Counted from the stretch's first letter, positions 18,829-28,936 are shown. The stretch: DNA of 64,000 nucleotides from an uncultured Prevotellaceae bacterium (GCA_947165485.1 CAMVAP010000010.1:1-64000), one strand, 5' to 3'. Program-made: numbers and translations. The notes: generated by a model from the sequence alone, not told the origin.

Positions 18829-19344
18829 AACCATTATTGAGCATTGACAGGGCGCTAAGTTCTTTGATAATAAATGATTGGTGTCCGGGGATAGTCCCGT
18901 TAGGGACGACCAGGGCATAGGCAGGGGTGTAACGAGGCGAAACCGAGTGCAACCCCTGCGATTGTCAAGGCTCTCGCCCAAGCCCCATCGGGGCGGCAGA
19001 GAGTTGATGATGATGAGCCTGCCGCCCCGATGGGGCTAAATATTGGGGGTGCCGACTTGATGCAGGGGTTCCGTTCGGCTTCGCCTCACTGCACCGCCTG
19101 CCTATAACCTGGCCAGCCCTAACGGGCTTCAGATGAAGAATCCTTTTTCTCGGCCTGCCATAAATCTCACGCCAGGGCGCTAAGTTCTTTGATAATAAAT
19201 GACTTAGTGTCTTAGCGTGGGGCTCCGTTGGCTGACCAGTTACCCGTGTGTTGGTGGAAAAAATGGAAAAAATGGAAGCCGCCCATGAGAGGGTGACTGA
19301 CTCACGGTTTTGCAAATGAGGATATATGGGGGGCTTGAGAGGTT
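18829..19344. other. repeat-rich intergenic region
   Basis: Apart from the palindromic element at 18848-19202, this gap holds CTTAGCGTG-type sequence near 19212 and a TGGAAAAAATGGAAAAAATGG stretch near 19256. I see no convincing gene or RNA gene. Possible frames across it are by-products of the palindrome. Confidence 0.5.
18848..19202. repeat. imperfect palindrome (~235 bp) flanked by a perfect 30-bp direct repeat
   Basis: The 30-mer starting CAGGGCGCTAAGTTCTTTG is identical at 18848-18877 and 19173-19202. Between the copies, 18894-19128 reads as one long imperfect palindrome centred near 19010. CCCGTTAGGG at 18896 has its reverse complement at 19117; a segment with GAGGCGAAACCGAG at 18934 has an inverted relative at about 19073-19087; and the centre is a perfect 19-bp inverted repeat (18981-18999 and 19019-19037, AGCCCCATCGGGGCGGCAG). 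This resembles a REP/BIME or MITE-like element. No transposase is encoded inside it. Confidence 0.8.
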
Positions 19345-21909
19345 CTAGAAGTTGAGGTGGAGGGCGATGCGGATGCCGTGGCGGTCGCTGGCGGCGTGCT
19401 GGCGGTGGGTGAGGCGCCACACGTAGTCGATGCGCAGCACGGTGAGGATGTTGTCGAGGCCCACGCCCATCTCGATGTAGGGTTTGCCTGCCAGGGGCTG
19501 GCAGGGAGCGTCGGTGGGGAAGAGGAAAATGCCGCGCAGGGGCGAGGCGGAGCCCATCACTTGCCGTTGCGGGGCGTTCTTTTCGCTCAATGAGCCCCAG
19601 ATGCCGCGCAGGGTGATGACCTCGCGCAGGCGCAGCCGCTTGATGAGCGGCAGGCGGTTCATCAGCACGCCGTTGCCCCAGTAGGTCAAGTCCCACGTGA
19701 GGGCTTGGTCGCTGATAAATTCCATGGGCTTCATCAGGGCGAAGGCCTCGGGCTGGATGGTGTAAGAGAGGTTGACGTTGGGCATCAACAGGTCGGGATA
19801 GGCCACGCGGCTCCACACTTTCTCGCCCTTGAGGATGACGTCGGCATAGCCGAAGGCCGAGAACCAGAACCGTTTCTGTAACCCCAACTCGGTCTTGTTG
19901 ACCTCGTAGAGGCTACCCATCAGTCCACGGGGCATGTAGGTGTGGTTGAGGGTGATGATGGGAGCGTCCATGTTGATGGGGATGCGGTAGGAACGTGCCT
20001 GGTAGAAGGTCTCGCCCGGGGCATACCGCAGCTGGATGGTAAAGCCCGCCTGGGTGTAGCGCTGGCGGGAGCTCCCGTCGGGACTGATGAAGGGCACATA
20101 CCGTGTCGCCTCGTGGATGTTGTGCTCCAGGCCCAGGGCAATGGACAGGTGGTTGTACCACTCGTGACGGTATTCCAGACGGGTGGTGCGCAGGTATTGC
20201 ATCCTCACGTCCTTGTGGCGCCTGAGGGTGAGGAAAACGTTGTCCTGGTTGGTGTAGAGGTAGTGCTGGGCCAGCTTATCGACGTCATAGCGGTGGGTGA
20301 GGCGCAGGCTGTGGATGGGAAACTCCTGATCCATCGCCCGCTTGGGGGTAAAGGAATACTCCAGCGAGCCCATGTACTTGAACTTGCGGTCGCGCGTACC
20401 GTAGGCCAGATAGGCACGGGCGAACCAATGGCGGCTCAAGTTGACTGTGGTCATTCCTCCCAAGCGCAACCGCACGCCCTCCAGCGAGTTGCCGCTGATG
20501 AGGGTGTTCAGGGGTCCCAGGTCCAGCTTGCTCACCCTGGCCGTGGGCACATAGCCGTTGACGAGCACCACCACGGCTTGCTCGGCCCAATAGAACAGCT
20601 TGGAGCCACGCAGGCGCTGCATCAGTCCCCTGGCGGTGGCAGTGGTGGCTCGCACCCCGGCAGGGCGGTATTCCTGCCAGAACTCATCGGGCATGTAGGG
20701 CGCATGGTTATCGACGGTGCGCTCGGCCTTGCCATTGAACACGCCCCCCTGTGGCCGCTCAAAGTTGTGGTCGCGGTAGGTCGTCTCGCGACGGGCAAAG
20801 AGCTCGGGCACCCCGGGCATCAGCTTGATGCTCACTTCCACATTGTCGCGCACCTTGAGACGCGATCCGTCCGGGGCACGCTCATAGTCCTGCACGATGC
20901 TCATGCGCTCCACATAGTTGAGGTTGATATCATAGGGGACACCCATCGACACGCGCTTGATAAACATGGTGGTGTCCTCAAGCGACACATACAGGCGTCC
21001 CAGGAATCCAAACGTCTGTGGCGTGAAGGGCACAAAACTCAATACCGCACACCGCTCACCATCGACCACGACGGTGTCATTGAGATAGAACTTATAGAAG
21101 TCCACGGCGATGCGCGACAGCGGGCTGACAAAGCGGTTGGTCAACAGCGTGACATCGTTCTGGAAAATATTCACCTCGCCCATGAAGTCATCAAGCACTT
21201 TCTTGATGTTCTCCTGGTCAATCTTCTCGTCCAGCCCGGCACTCTTCACGCCCAGGATCACCTGCTTGTGGGCATCGGGATTGCTGCTGTAGTAATCACG
21301 GGCAACGGTCTCCTTGATGGAAAACGGCAACACGCGTTTACCGGTGAGCAATGACGTGTCGGCATACTCCCTAATCCACTGTTGATCCTCGGGCTTGCGG
21401 ATCACCTCATCCAGGTCACCCAAGCCCACCATCATGCGTTCATATTGCGTATAGCCATAATGGGGCTGGCGCCGCGGGTCGTTGTCGTCACGCCGTGCCC
21501 GCAGCCGCTTGATCATATCCACAGCCGGATTATTCTTCTTACTGTATTTCTCCTTGCCCTTGTGCACAACGACTTCCCCCAGCTCGACGCCACTGGGTGA
21601 GAGGTCAACGAGCACGACACTGCCTTGGCCCGCGCGAATGGGAACGTCCTTGCCGGCATAGCCCATTGCCGTGACACGCAACGTGTTGAAGCTGGCACGG
21701 GTCATGATCGTGAAACCTCCCTTGTCATTAGCCAGGGTGCCCTCGCTGGTTCCCTTCAACACGATGGACGCATAGGCGATCGGCTCATGCGAGACCGAGT
21801 CGCGCACAAGCCCCGTTATCTGCGTCACCGCAGCCTGCTGTCCCATGGTCACCAGGGCAGAGGCCAGTAACGCCATCAAGCACACGATATGTCGGGCCGC
21901 GTCTTTCAC
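19345..21909 (-). CDS. DUF5686-family outer-membrane protein with carboxypeptidase-like N-terminal domain
   Basis: 854 residues. A signal peptide (hydrophobic around CLMALLASALVTMG) is followed by a carboxypeptidase-D-regulatory-like plug domain (TGLVRDSVSHEPIAYASIV). The middle region is the DUF5686 part, and the C-terminal 350 residues show alternating beta-barrel pattern ending in a terminal Phe (IALHLNF), as expected for an outer-membrane barrel. The family is conserved in Bacteroidota, function uncertain. The gene diverges from the LptF/G permease, with a heptamer element between them. Confidence 0.85.
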   Translation of the reverse strand: MKDAARHIVCLMALLASALVTMGQQAAVTQITGLVRDSVSHEPIAYASIVLKGTSEGTLANDKGGFTIMTRASFNTLRVTAMGYAGKDVPIRAGQGSVVLVDLSPSGVELGEVVVHKGKEKYSKKNNPAVDMIKRLRARRDDNDPRRQPHYGYTQYERMMVGLGDLDEVIRKPEDQQWIREYADTSLLTGKRVLPFSIKETVARDYYSSNPDAHKQVILGVKSAGLDEKIDQENIKKVLDDFMGEVNIFQNDVTLLTNRFVSPLSRIAVDFYKFYLNDTVVVDGERCAVLSFVPFTPQTFGFLGRLYVSLEDTTMFIKRVSMGVPYDINLNYVERMSIVQDYERAPDGSRLKVRDNVEVSIKLMPGVPELFARRETTYRDHNFERPQGGVFNGKAERTVDNHAPYMPDEFWQEYRPAGVRATTATARGLMQRLRGSKLFYWAEQAVVVLVNGYVPTARVSKLDLGPLNTLISGNSLEGVRLRLGGMTTVNLSRHWFARAYLAYGTRDRKFKYMGSLEYSFTPKRAMDQEFPIHSLRLTHRYDVDKLAQHYLYTNQDNVFLTLRRHKDVRMQYLRTTRLEYRHEWYNHLSIALGLEHNIHEATRYVPFISPDGSSRQRYTQAGFTIQLRYAPGETFYQARSYRIPINMDAPIITLNHTYMPRGLMGSLYEVNKTELGLQKRFWFSAFGYADVILKGEKVWSRVAYPDLLMPNVNLSYTIQPEAFALMKPMEFISDQALTWDLTYWGNGVLMNRLPLIKRLRLREVITLRGIWGSLSEKNAPQRQVMGSASPLRGIFLFPTDAPCQPLAGKPYIEMGVGLDNILTVLRIDYVWRLTHRQHAASDRHGIRIALHLNF

Positions 21910-21916
21910 AAGGGTG

Positions 21917-21924
21917 CAAAGGTA
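21917..21924 (-). promoter_or_regulatory. -7 element for the DUF5686 gene
   Basis: Minus strand TACCTTTG, seven bases upstream of the ATG at 21909. If used, the message has almost no leader. There is no clear -33 box; the heptamer array lies directly upstream instead. Confidence 0.45.
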
Positions 21925-21942
21925 ATAATTTTTTTTCAGTTG

Positions 21943-22062
21943 TTTAGGTTTTAGGCTTTAGGTGTTAGGCTTTAGGCTTTAGGCTTTAGGCTTTAGGCTT
22001 TAGGCTTTAGGTGTTTGCGGATGCCAACTAGAAACTAGGGACTAGAAACTAGGGACTAGAAA
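21943..22062 (+). repeat. heptamer composite element, copy 4
   Basis: About ten TTTAGGC-type heptamers, the core GCGGATGCCA (22017-22026), then ACTAGAA/ACTAGGG heptamers to about 22062. It is oriented towards the permease gene at 22124. Unlike copies 2 and 3, about 60 bases with a -7 element separate it from the start codon. Confidence 0.9.
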
Positions 22063-22087
22063 TAGCGTGGAATTGCAAAGAATTTTG

Positions 22088-22120
22088 TAATTTTGCCGCG
22101 TTAATTGCTGCCAGAGGAGG
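22088..22120 (+). promoter_or_regulatory. -7 element and unusually strong Shine-Dalgarno site for the permease
   Basis: TAATTTTG (22088-22095) fits the -7 consensus; no -33 is seen. AGGAGG (22115-22120) sits three bases before the ATG at 22124. Strong ribosome-binding sites are rare in Bacteroidales, and this one fixes the start. Confidence 0.5.
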
Positions 22121-22123
22121 CTC

Positions 22124-24064
22124 ATGTTTAAAATTAAGAGATTATACACGTTTATGCTGTCAAGATTCTTGCCCAGATTCTTGATGACATTCTGCATCTG
22201 CCTGTTCATCGTCATCATGCAGTTCCTGTGGAGGTACATCGACGAGCTGGTGGGCAAGGGACTGAGCATCGACCTGATAGCCGAACTCTTTTTCCACGCC
22301 GCCCTGTCGCTGCTGCCGCTGGCCCTGCCATTGAGCATCTTGCTGGCAGCGCTGATGACCTTTGGCGACCTGGGTGAGCACATCGAGCTGACCGCCCTCA
22401 AGTCATCGGGCATCTCGTTGACCACCATCATGAAGCCCATTGCCATCCTGATGGCCTTTGTCGCCATCGGGGCATTCTTCTTCATGAACAACGCCTTGCC
22501 CAAGTCCCAGGTCAAGATGTGGACCCTGCTGTTCTCGATGCGTCAGACCTCCCCCACCCTTGACATCCCCGAGGGTACCGTCTATAGCCAGATTCCAGGA
22601 TACAACATCTATGTCAAGCGCAAGGACAAGGAGCGTGACATGCTCTATAACATGCTCATCTATGATGTGTCGAACGGCACCATGTTTCCACGCATCGTGG
22701 CGGCTGACTCGGGACGGCTGAGCATGACCCAAGACAAGCGTCACCTGGTGCTCACCCTGTTCAAGGGAGCCTGGTATGAGGAAATGAAAGGTGGCGGTGG
22801 CGTGAGCGGCATGAGCGGAGACCTGTACCGCCGTGAGACGTTCCATGACAAAGAAATCCTCATCCCATACGATGCCAACTTCACCCGCATGGACGACGAG
22901 AAGATGAAGTCCCAATATGTGGGAAAGAATATCACACAATTGCAGCAGACCATCGACTCCATGAGGCTGAAGGTGGATTCGGCGGCCACGGTGATCGTGA
23001 ACAATCTGCGGCAGAAGCCCGTTTGCGGCCTGCCCTCCCAGCGCACCATATTTAAAGATGGCAAGGCGCACACCGAACCCATTCAAGAAGTTCAACTCGA
23101 CAAGCCGGTAAAGCTCGAAGACCTGATCAAGGAGTTACCACGGTCCGAGCAGCAACAGGTCATCAACCAGGCCTTGATGCACACCACCACATCGATGCAG
23201 GACTTGCAGTTCCAAGGTTACACGGTCAACGATGACAATTACGTGATACGCCGTCACCAGATTGAGCTGATGAAGAAATTCACCCTCTCGCTGGCCTGTC
23301 TCATCTTCTTCTTTATCGGAGCCCCATTGGGCGCCATCATCCGCAAGGGCGGACTGGGAATGCCCATCGTCATCTCGGTCATCCTGTTTATTGTCTATTA
23401 CATCATTGACAACATGGGCTATAAACTGGCCCGTGACGGACGCTGGCCCGTGTGGCAGGGCATCTGGCTCAGCTCGGCAGTGCTGTTACCGCTAGGAATT
23501 TTCCTGACCAAGAAAGCCGTCAACGACTCCGCAGTATTCAACCCCGACGCCTGGCTCAACTTCCTGCGCCGATTCACAGGCCTGCACCAGACCCGCAAGC
23601 TCGCTGCCAAGGAGGTGATTATCAACGAGGTGGTATCTTGCGAGGCATTGGCACAAATTGACTCGCTCAAGGCATCGTGCCAGCAGTTCCTCGACCGGTA
23701 TCCAGGCCGCCAGCGTTATCTCGACTACTGGCAGCAAGGATATGACAAGACCGCCATCAAGGCCCTTGCCGAGCAGGTGGACGGGGTGGTTGACTATCTG
23801 TCCAACTCCCGTGACCAGATGGTGCTCAACAAGGCGATGGATTTCCCCGTCATACGCCAACTGCTCACCTACCACCCCACGACCAGCAAGGCCGTAGGAA
23901 CAGTGCTCGCTGCCCTATTCCCCATTGGCTTACCAGCATGGCTCGTGGGCTTGAGGCACCAGAAGAACCTCAAGCGGGATATCCAACTCACCATCAAGAC
24001 CTGTGATCAACTCGTCGCCATTTATCATGGTGAATACAACCGCGAGGCAGAATATAGAGAATAA
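22124..24064 (+). CDS. LptF/LptG-family permease (YjgP/YjgQ)
   Basis: 646 residues. Membrane helices lie near residues 15-35, 62-85 and 100-125, then a large periplasmic jellyroll-like region (about 130-340), then three more helices (FTLSLACLIFFFIGAPLGAII onward). A cytoplasmic extension of about 150 residues follows, as in Bacteroidota members. It is a subunit of the ABC exporter that extracts lipopolysaccharide from the inner membrane; the LptD partner at 44507-47239 is in this window. Stop and next start overlap as TAATG, coupling it to the HD gene. Confidence 0.88.
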   Translation: MFKIKRLYTFMLSRFLPRFLMTFCICLFIVIMQFLWRYIDELVGKGLSIDLIAELFFHAALSLLPLALPLSILLAALMTFGDLGEHIELTALKSSGISLTTIMKPIAILMAFVAIGAFFFMNNALPKSQVKMWTLLFSMRQTSPTLDIPEGTVYSQIPGYNIYVKRKDKERDMLYNMLIYDVSNGTMFPRIVAADSGRLSMTQDKRHLVLTLFKGAWYEEMKGGGGVSGMSGDLYRRETFHDKEILIPYDANFTRMDDEKMKSQYVGKNITQLQQTIDSMRLKVDSAATVIVNNLRQKPVCGLPSQRTIFKDGKAHTEPIQEVQLDKPVKLEDLIKELPRSEQQQVINQALMHTTTSMQDLQFQGYTVNDDNYVIRRHQIELMKKFTLSLACLIFFFIGAPLGAIIRKGGLGMPIVISVILFIVYYIIDNMGYKLARDGRWPVWQGIWLSSAVLLPLGIFLTKKAVNDSAVFNPDAWLNFLRRFTGLHQTRKLAAKEVIINEVVSCEALAQIDSLKASCQQFLDRYPGRQRYLDYWQQGYDKTAIKALAEQVDGVVDYLSNSRDQMVLNKAMDFPVIRQLLTYHPTTSKAVGTVLAALFPIGLPAWLVGLRHQKNLKRDIQLTIKTCDQLVAIYHGEYNREAEYRE

Positions 24065-24747
24065 TGCCCCGCGCGAGGCAGCGCTTCAACAACAATGCTC
24101 AAAACCAAATGCAGATGAGGACACTTGAGGAAATAACGGATTTTGTGCAACGGGAGATTGTTCCTCGTTACGATGATTTTGATGCAGGGCATGGCCGAGA
24201 CCACGTCCAGACTGTCATTTCTCAAGCTCTGACATTGGCCCAATATTATCCCGAGGTGGATCAATGCCTCCTGCTTGTCGCCGCAGCCTATCATGACCTG
24301 GGTCTCGCCTATGGCCGTGACCAGCATCACACCCACAGCGCCCGCATCGTGCGTGAGGACAATCGGCTGCGCAAGTGGTTCAGCGAGAGTGAAATCGACA
24401 TCATAGCCGATGCCGCCGAGGATCACCGCGCATCGAGTGGCCACGAGCCCCGCACCATCTATGGGCGCATCGTTGCCGAGGCCGACCGCATCATTGACAG
24501 CGAGACGATCGTGCGCCGAGCCCTGCTATATGGCATGAAACACGAGCCAGGCCTGGACCGCGAGCGTCAATATCACCGCCTGATGGATCACATGCGCGAG
24601 AAATATGACTACGGCGGCTACCTCAAATTGTGGATTCCGCAAGGCGACAATGCCCGACGGCTGGAAGAGTTTCGCCAGACCCTTGCCGATGAAAAAGCCT
24701 TCAGACATCTGTTTGACACCATCTATGACTCAATAATCACCAAATAA
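24064..24747 (+). CDS. HD-domain phosphohydrolase
   Basis: 227 residues. HD motifs are GHGRDHV, AAAYHDLGL (the His-Asp pair), the downstream EDHR and EADRIID, so a metal-dependent phosphohydrolase acting on nucleotides or a similar phosphoester. The fold resembles stand-alone HD proteins of the YedJ type. The TAATG junction supports the start at 24064, although an internal ATG at 24109 or 24115 would begin just before the conserved region. Substrate not predictable. Confidence 0.8.
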   Translation: MPRARQRFNNNAQNQMQMRTLEEITDFVQREIVPRYDDFDAGHGRDHVQTVISQALTLAQYYPEVDQCLLLVAAAYHDLGLAYGRDQHHTHSARIVREDNRLRKWFSESEIDIIADAAEDHRASSGHEPRTIYGRIVAEADRIIDSETIVRRALLYGMKHEPGLDRERQYHRLMDHMREKYDYGGYLKLWIPQGDNARRLEEFRQTLADEKAFRHLFDTIYDSIITK

Positions 24748-24778
24748 AAAAAATAAAAAAATAAAAAAAAGTATTATA

Positions 24779-26605
24779 ATGAAAAGAATCAACACCCTAC
24801 TGCTATTGAGCATACTCACAGCGATGATGTCGCTGGCCGACATCCCTAATGGTTATTACACCAATGCCGAGGGCAAGCAAGACGAACCACTGATGACTGC
24901 CCTAGAAGGTATCATTTACCCCCACACCCAACTGGGCTACAATGACTTGTGGCAAGCGTTCGATTCCACCGATACCGGTAACGACGGCTACTACATCGAC
25001 ATGTATTCCACCTGCAAGTACAATTATTATTCCTATCACGTGGGCAGTGCCTCCTATGTGGGACAGGGGATTAACCGCGAGCATTCATTCCCCAAGAGCT
25101 GGTTTGGAGGAGAGGAATACCCGATGTACACCGACCTGACCATGCTCATTCCCACCGATGGATACGTCAACCAGCGCCGCAGCAACAACCCTTACGGCGT
25201 GTGTGCAGGCGGCATCACCTACACCAACGAGGATATGGGCGTGACCATGCTGGGCAAATTGGGAAAAAGCACTTACAATGGCTACACACAGACCGTGTTT
25301 GAGCCCGACGATGAATACAAGGGAGACTTTGCCCGTATCTATTTCTATATGGTCACCTGCTACAAGAGTAAGGTGGGCACGTGGCCCGGGTGTGCACAAT
25401 TGGATTACGCCAGCAACAACTACCAGGCGTTCTCTGATTGGTCGATGCAGCTTCTCATGGAGTGGCACCGTGCCGACCCCGTTAGCGCCAAAGAGATCAA
25501 CCGTAACGAGGCTGTGTATGTTAAACAGGGCAACCGCAACCCCTTTGTCGATCATCCCGAACTGGCAGAACACATCTGGGGCACCAAGCAACACACCCCA
25601 TGGTCGAGCGGCAGTGACATCCCTGAACCTATCACCAAAGAAGTTCCCGTCATGTTAACTGTTGACGAGACGGCAGTTGAAGCAACGGCTTTCCGAGCCG
25701 ACTGGACCGCTGTCGAGAATGTATCCAGCTACACCCTTAAGGTCAATCGCATTGCCGTGCCTGGTGACGAGACTGCCACCCTGCTAATGACAGAGAACTT
25801 TTCTAAAGTCACGGCCACATCCGATGGCTATACCGATGTCGGCTCATCACTTGACGACTACACCGACAATAAGGGTTGGACAGGATATAAGGTTTATACC
25901 GCAGCAGGCACTAGCTTGAAAGTGGGCACGAGTGCAGCCATCGGCTACCTCATTTCTCCCGAGTTACCACTCACCTCAACTGTAACCGTCGTTTTCAATG
26001 CCAAGAACTGGATCGCATCTAACGGCAATAGTGACGGCAGTTCAGTCATCGTGTCTTGTGGCGACGTGAGCCAGACGATCCAATTGTCTGACACGCCTAC
26101 AGATTATACCGTTGTGCTCAACGGCTGCACCGACAATCATGTGAAGCTATCGATGAATGCCGTCAAAAAACGCAGCTACATTTATAATGTGAGCATCTAC
26201 AATGGAGACCTCACAGCCAAGACCAGCGCTCCCCGCCGTGTTATCATCGAGGAAGGTGATTCGACCTGGCGCAGCGTGAGCGGCATTAATGACGACCACT
26301 ACACGGTTAAGGCCCTGGATGGCGGCATCTATGAATACATGGTCAAGGCCATCTATACCGACGGTACCGAGAGCGTGTGGTCCAACATTCAGCAAGTGAC
26401 CTTGACAGGCAACGGTGATGCTCCGCTCGTTGGCGATGTGAACGGTGACGGTGAAGTCTCGATTGGCGACATCACAGCCCTTATTGACTATCTGCTGGGC
26501 AAAACAGACACCATTGCCAACCAAGAGATGGCTGATGTGAACAATGACGGCGAAGTCACCATCGGCGATATCACTGCCATCATTGACTTGTTGTTGACCC
26601 AATAG
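24779..26605 (+). CDS. secreted endonuclease I family nuclease with dockerin-like C-terminus
   Basis: 608 residues. A signal peptide (MKRINTLLLLSILTAMMSLA) precedes an endonuclease I (EndA/NucM-type) domain with INREHSFPKSWF (His102 region) and DLTMLIPTDGYVNQRRSN. Residues about 300-545 are beta-rich, fibronectin-III-like modules. The end carries two calcium-binding dockerin-like repeats, GDVNGDGEVSIGDITALIDY and ADVNNDGEVTIGDITAIIDL. The enzyme probably degrades extracellular DNA or RNA for nutrients. The dockerin pair is shared with five other proteins in this window. Confidence 0.88.
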   Translation: MKRINTLLLLSILTAMMSLADIPNGYYTNAEGKQDEPLMTALEGIIYPHTQLGYNDLWQAFDSTDTGNDGYYIDMYSTCKYNYYSYHVGSASYVGQGINREHSFPKSWFGGEEYPMYTDLTMLIPTDGYVNQRRSNNPYGVCAGGITYTNEDMGVTMLGKLGKSTYNGYTQTVFEPDDEYKGDFARIYFYMVTCYKSKVGTWPGCAQLDYASNNYQAFSDWSMQLLMEWHRADPVSAKEINRNEAVYVKQGNRNPFVDHPELAEHIWGTKQHTPWSSGSDIPEPITKEVPVMLTVDETAVEATAFRADWTAVENVSSYTLKVNRIAVPGDETATLLMTENFSKVTATSDGYTDVGSSLDDYTDNKGWTGYKVYTAAGTSLKVGTSAAIGYLISPELPLTSTVTVVFNAKNWIASNGNSDGSSVIVSCGDVSQTIQLSDTPTDYTVVLNGCTDNHVKLSMNAVKKRSYIYNVSIYNGDLTAKTSAPRRVIIEEGDSTWRSVSGINDDHYTVKALDGGIYEYMVKAIYTDGTESVWSNIQQVTLTGNGDAPLVGDVNGDGEVSIGDITALIDYLLGKTDTIANQEMADVNNDGEVTIGDITAIIDLLLTQ

Positions 26606-26715
26606 CAGGCAATAGAACCAGCCACCAGGGTCCAGAAACCTGAAATGGCACAATGTTTGCGATAGAATATTGTGACAACACAATACTAACTAGCAAAGAA
26701 AGGATTTATAAACGC

Positions 26716-28908
26716 ATGATTGATCATCAATATAAACTCCAGCAAAACCACTGGAGACAAGACATTACGCTGCCCAAGGCAGGTGCCGACTTCCCCGACG
26801 AAGAGGACGAGGAAGAGGATGACCTGCCTGGTGCCGGTCCCACAGGAGACAAGGAGAATCCATCCTATCGCGAGACTCGACAGCGACGAAATGTCAGTCG
26901 AGGTGACAATTCTTCCACTCCGGTCATCGACAAGTATGGCAAGGACATCACCCGTGAGGCCGCCGAGGGGCGTCTTGATCCCGTCGTGGGCCGTGAAACT
27001 GAAATCGAAAGGCTTGCCCAAATTCTGAGCCGCCGCAAGAAGAACAACCCCGTGATGATCGGTGAGCCTGGTGTAGGCAAGAGTGCAATCATCGAGGGAC
27101 TCTCCAAGCGCATTGTGGAGCGCAAAGTGCCCCGCACCCTCCTTGACAAGCGCATCATCTCCCTTGACATGGCAGCCATCGTGGCTGGCACCAAGTACCG
27201 TGGCCAGTTTGAAGAGCGTCTCAAGGCAGTCATCGATGAGGTGTCGTCCAACAAGAACGTGATCATGTTTATCGATGAGATCCACAACATCGTGGGTGCC
27301 GGTAATGCCAGTGGTTCGATGGATGCCGCCAATCTGCTCAAGCCAGCACTTGCCCGTGGTGAGTTCCAGTGCATTGGAGCCACAACACTGGATGAGTACC
27401 GCAAGAGCATCGAGAAGGACGGTGCCCTTGAGCGCCGTTTCCAGAAGGTGCTTATTGAACCCACCACCCCCGAGCAGACCCTTGAGATTCTGCACAACAT
27501 CAAGGAGATGTACGAGAAACACCATGGGGTGAACTATACCGATGAGGCATTGAAAGCCTGTGTAACGCTTACCGACCGTTACATCAGCGACCGTTTCTTC
27601 CCCGACAAGGCGATTGACGCTATGGACGAGGCTGGTTCACGCGTGCACATCACCAAGGTCGATACCCCCAAGGAAATTGAAGAGCTGGAGCAACGCATCG
27701 CTCAAGCGCAAGAAAATAAATTCAAGGCCGTACAGGCTCAAAACTTTGAGAGTGCGGCCAACTACCGTGACCAGCAAGAAAAGCTCAAGGAAGAGCTGCA
27801 AGAAGCCAAGGAACGCTGGGAGCAAGAGCTGGATAGCCGCCGCGTGACTGTTAATGAGGGCCATATAGCCGAAGTTGTCGCCATGATGACTGGTGTTCCC
27901 GCACAGCGCATCGCCCAGAGTGAGGGCCTGCGACTGCTGGGCATGACCGACGAGCTCAAGAAACAGGTCATCGGACAGGACGAGGCCATCGACAAGATCG
28001 CGCGCAGCATCCGCCGCAACCGTGCCGGCCTGCGAGATCCCAAACGTCCCATCGGCTCATTCATGTTCTTGGGACCGACCGGCGTGGGCAAGACCCTGCT
28101 GGCCAAGAAACTCGCTCAATTCCTGTTCAATAGTGATGATGCTCTCATCCGTGTTGACATGAGTGAATATATGGAGAAATTCAACGTCTCCAGGCTCGTG
28201 GGAGCGCCCCCGGGCTACGTGGGCTATGAGGAGGGCGGACAGTTGACCGAGAAGGTGCGCCGTCATCCTTACAGCGTGGTGCTGCTCGACGAGATCGAGA
28301 AAGCCCATCCCGATGTGTTCAACATGATGTTGCAAGTCCTTGACGAGGGTAACCTCACCGACGGATTGGGTCGCAAGGTGGACTTCAAGAACACGATCAT
28401 CATCATGACGTCCAACATTGGTACCAGGGAGCTGAAAGACTTTGGTGCAGGCGTGGGATTCCATTCCGGTGAGTTGACCAAGGAGCGCAGCGACTCGGTA
28501 ATACGCAAGGCGCTGAACCGCAAGTTCTCGCCCGAATTCCTGAACCGTGTGGACGACATTGTTACCTTCGGCTCACTCAATCATGATTGCATCCTCAAGA
28601 TTGTCGATATCGAGTTGGCTTCTTTCTACAAGCGTGTAGAGGAGAATGGTTTAAAACTTGAAATCACCGATGCGGCCAAGGGGCAGGTTGCCGACCGCGG
28701 CTTTGATATCCAGTATGGCGCCCGTCCATTGAAGCGTGCCATCCAGAGTGAAATAGAAGACCCCTTGAGCGAGATGCTGCTACGCGAGGAGGCCACAGCT
28801 GGCGACACCATTGTCATCGATGTCAATGATGGCAAGATCGAAGCCAGCATCAAGAAACGCACCTCAGCCCCCCAAATGGCCACGACCGAGAAAGCGGGGC
28901 AAGAATAA
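26716..28908 (+). CDS. ClpC-like AAA+ unfoldase lacking the Clp N-domain
   Basis: 730 residues from ATG 26716. The usual 150-residue Clp N-domain is missing; instead there is a short region with an acidic patch ([12 protein letters not shown]). Both AAA+ modules are complete: D1 Walker [10 protein letters not shown] and Walker B MFIDEIHN, a short middle domain with a UVR-like segment, and D2 Walker [14 protein letters not shown] and Walker [14 protein letters not shown] ClpP-docking VGF tripeptide occurs in GAGVGFHSG. It probably feeds substrates to ClpP, with altered adaptor use. A start at 26653 is possible but adds residues with no family match. Confidence 0.88.
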   Translation: MIDHQYKLQQNHWRQDITLPKAGADFPDEEDEEEDDLPGAGPTGDKENPSYRETRQRRNVSRGDNSSTPVIDKYGKDITREAAEGRLDPVVGRETEIERLAQILSRRKKNNPVMIGEPGVGKSAIIEGLSKRIVERKVPRTLLDKRIISLDMAAIVAGTKYRGQFEERLKAVIDEVSSNKNVIMFIDEIHNIVGAGNASGSMDAANLLKPALARGEFQCIGATTLDEYRKSIEKDGALERRFQKVLIEPTTPEQTLEILHNIKEMYEKHHGVNYTDEALKACVTLTDRYISDRFFPDKAIDAMDEAGSRVHITKVDTPKEIEELEQRIAQAQENKFKAVQAQNFESAANYRDQQEKLKEELQEAKERWEQELDSRRVTVNEGHIAEVVAMMTGVPAQRIAQSEGLRLLGMTDELKKQVIGQDEAIDKIARSIRRNRAGLRDPKRPIGSFMFLGPTGVGKTLLAKKLAQFLFNSDDALIRVDMSEYMEKFNVSRLVGAPPGYVGYEEGGQLTEKVRRHPYSVVLLDEIEKAHPDVFNMMLQVLDEGNLTDGLGRKVDFKNTIIIMTSNIGTRELKDFGAGVGFHSGELTKERSDSVIRKALNRKFSPEFLNRVDDIVTFGSLNHDCILKIVDIELASFYKRVEENGLKLEITDAAKGQVADRGFDIQYGARPLKRAIQSEIEDPLSEMLLREEATAGDTIVIDVNDGKIEASIKKRTSAPQMATTEKAGQE

Positions 28909-28936
28909 GAATTTTATTTCACACTTTTTTAAAGGG

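Noticed and set aside
18965-19816. An open frame running through the palindromic gap into the DUF5686 gene
   Set aside because: It is Pro/Arg/His-rich and crosses a palindrome and the antiparallel end of a real gene; no start or domain supports it.
19942-21354. A 470-codon open frame opposite the DUF5686 gene
   Set aside because: Shadow frame of a GC-rich gene with clear signal peptide and barrel pattern on the other strand.
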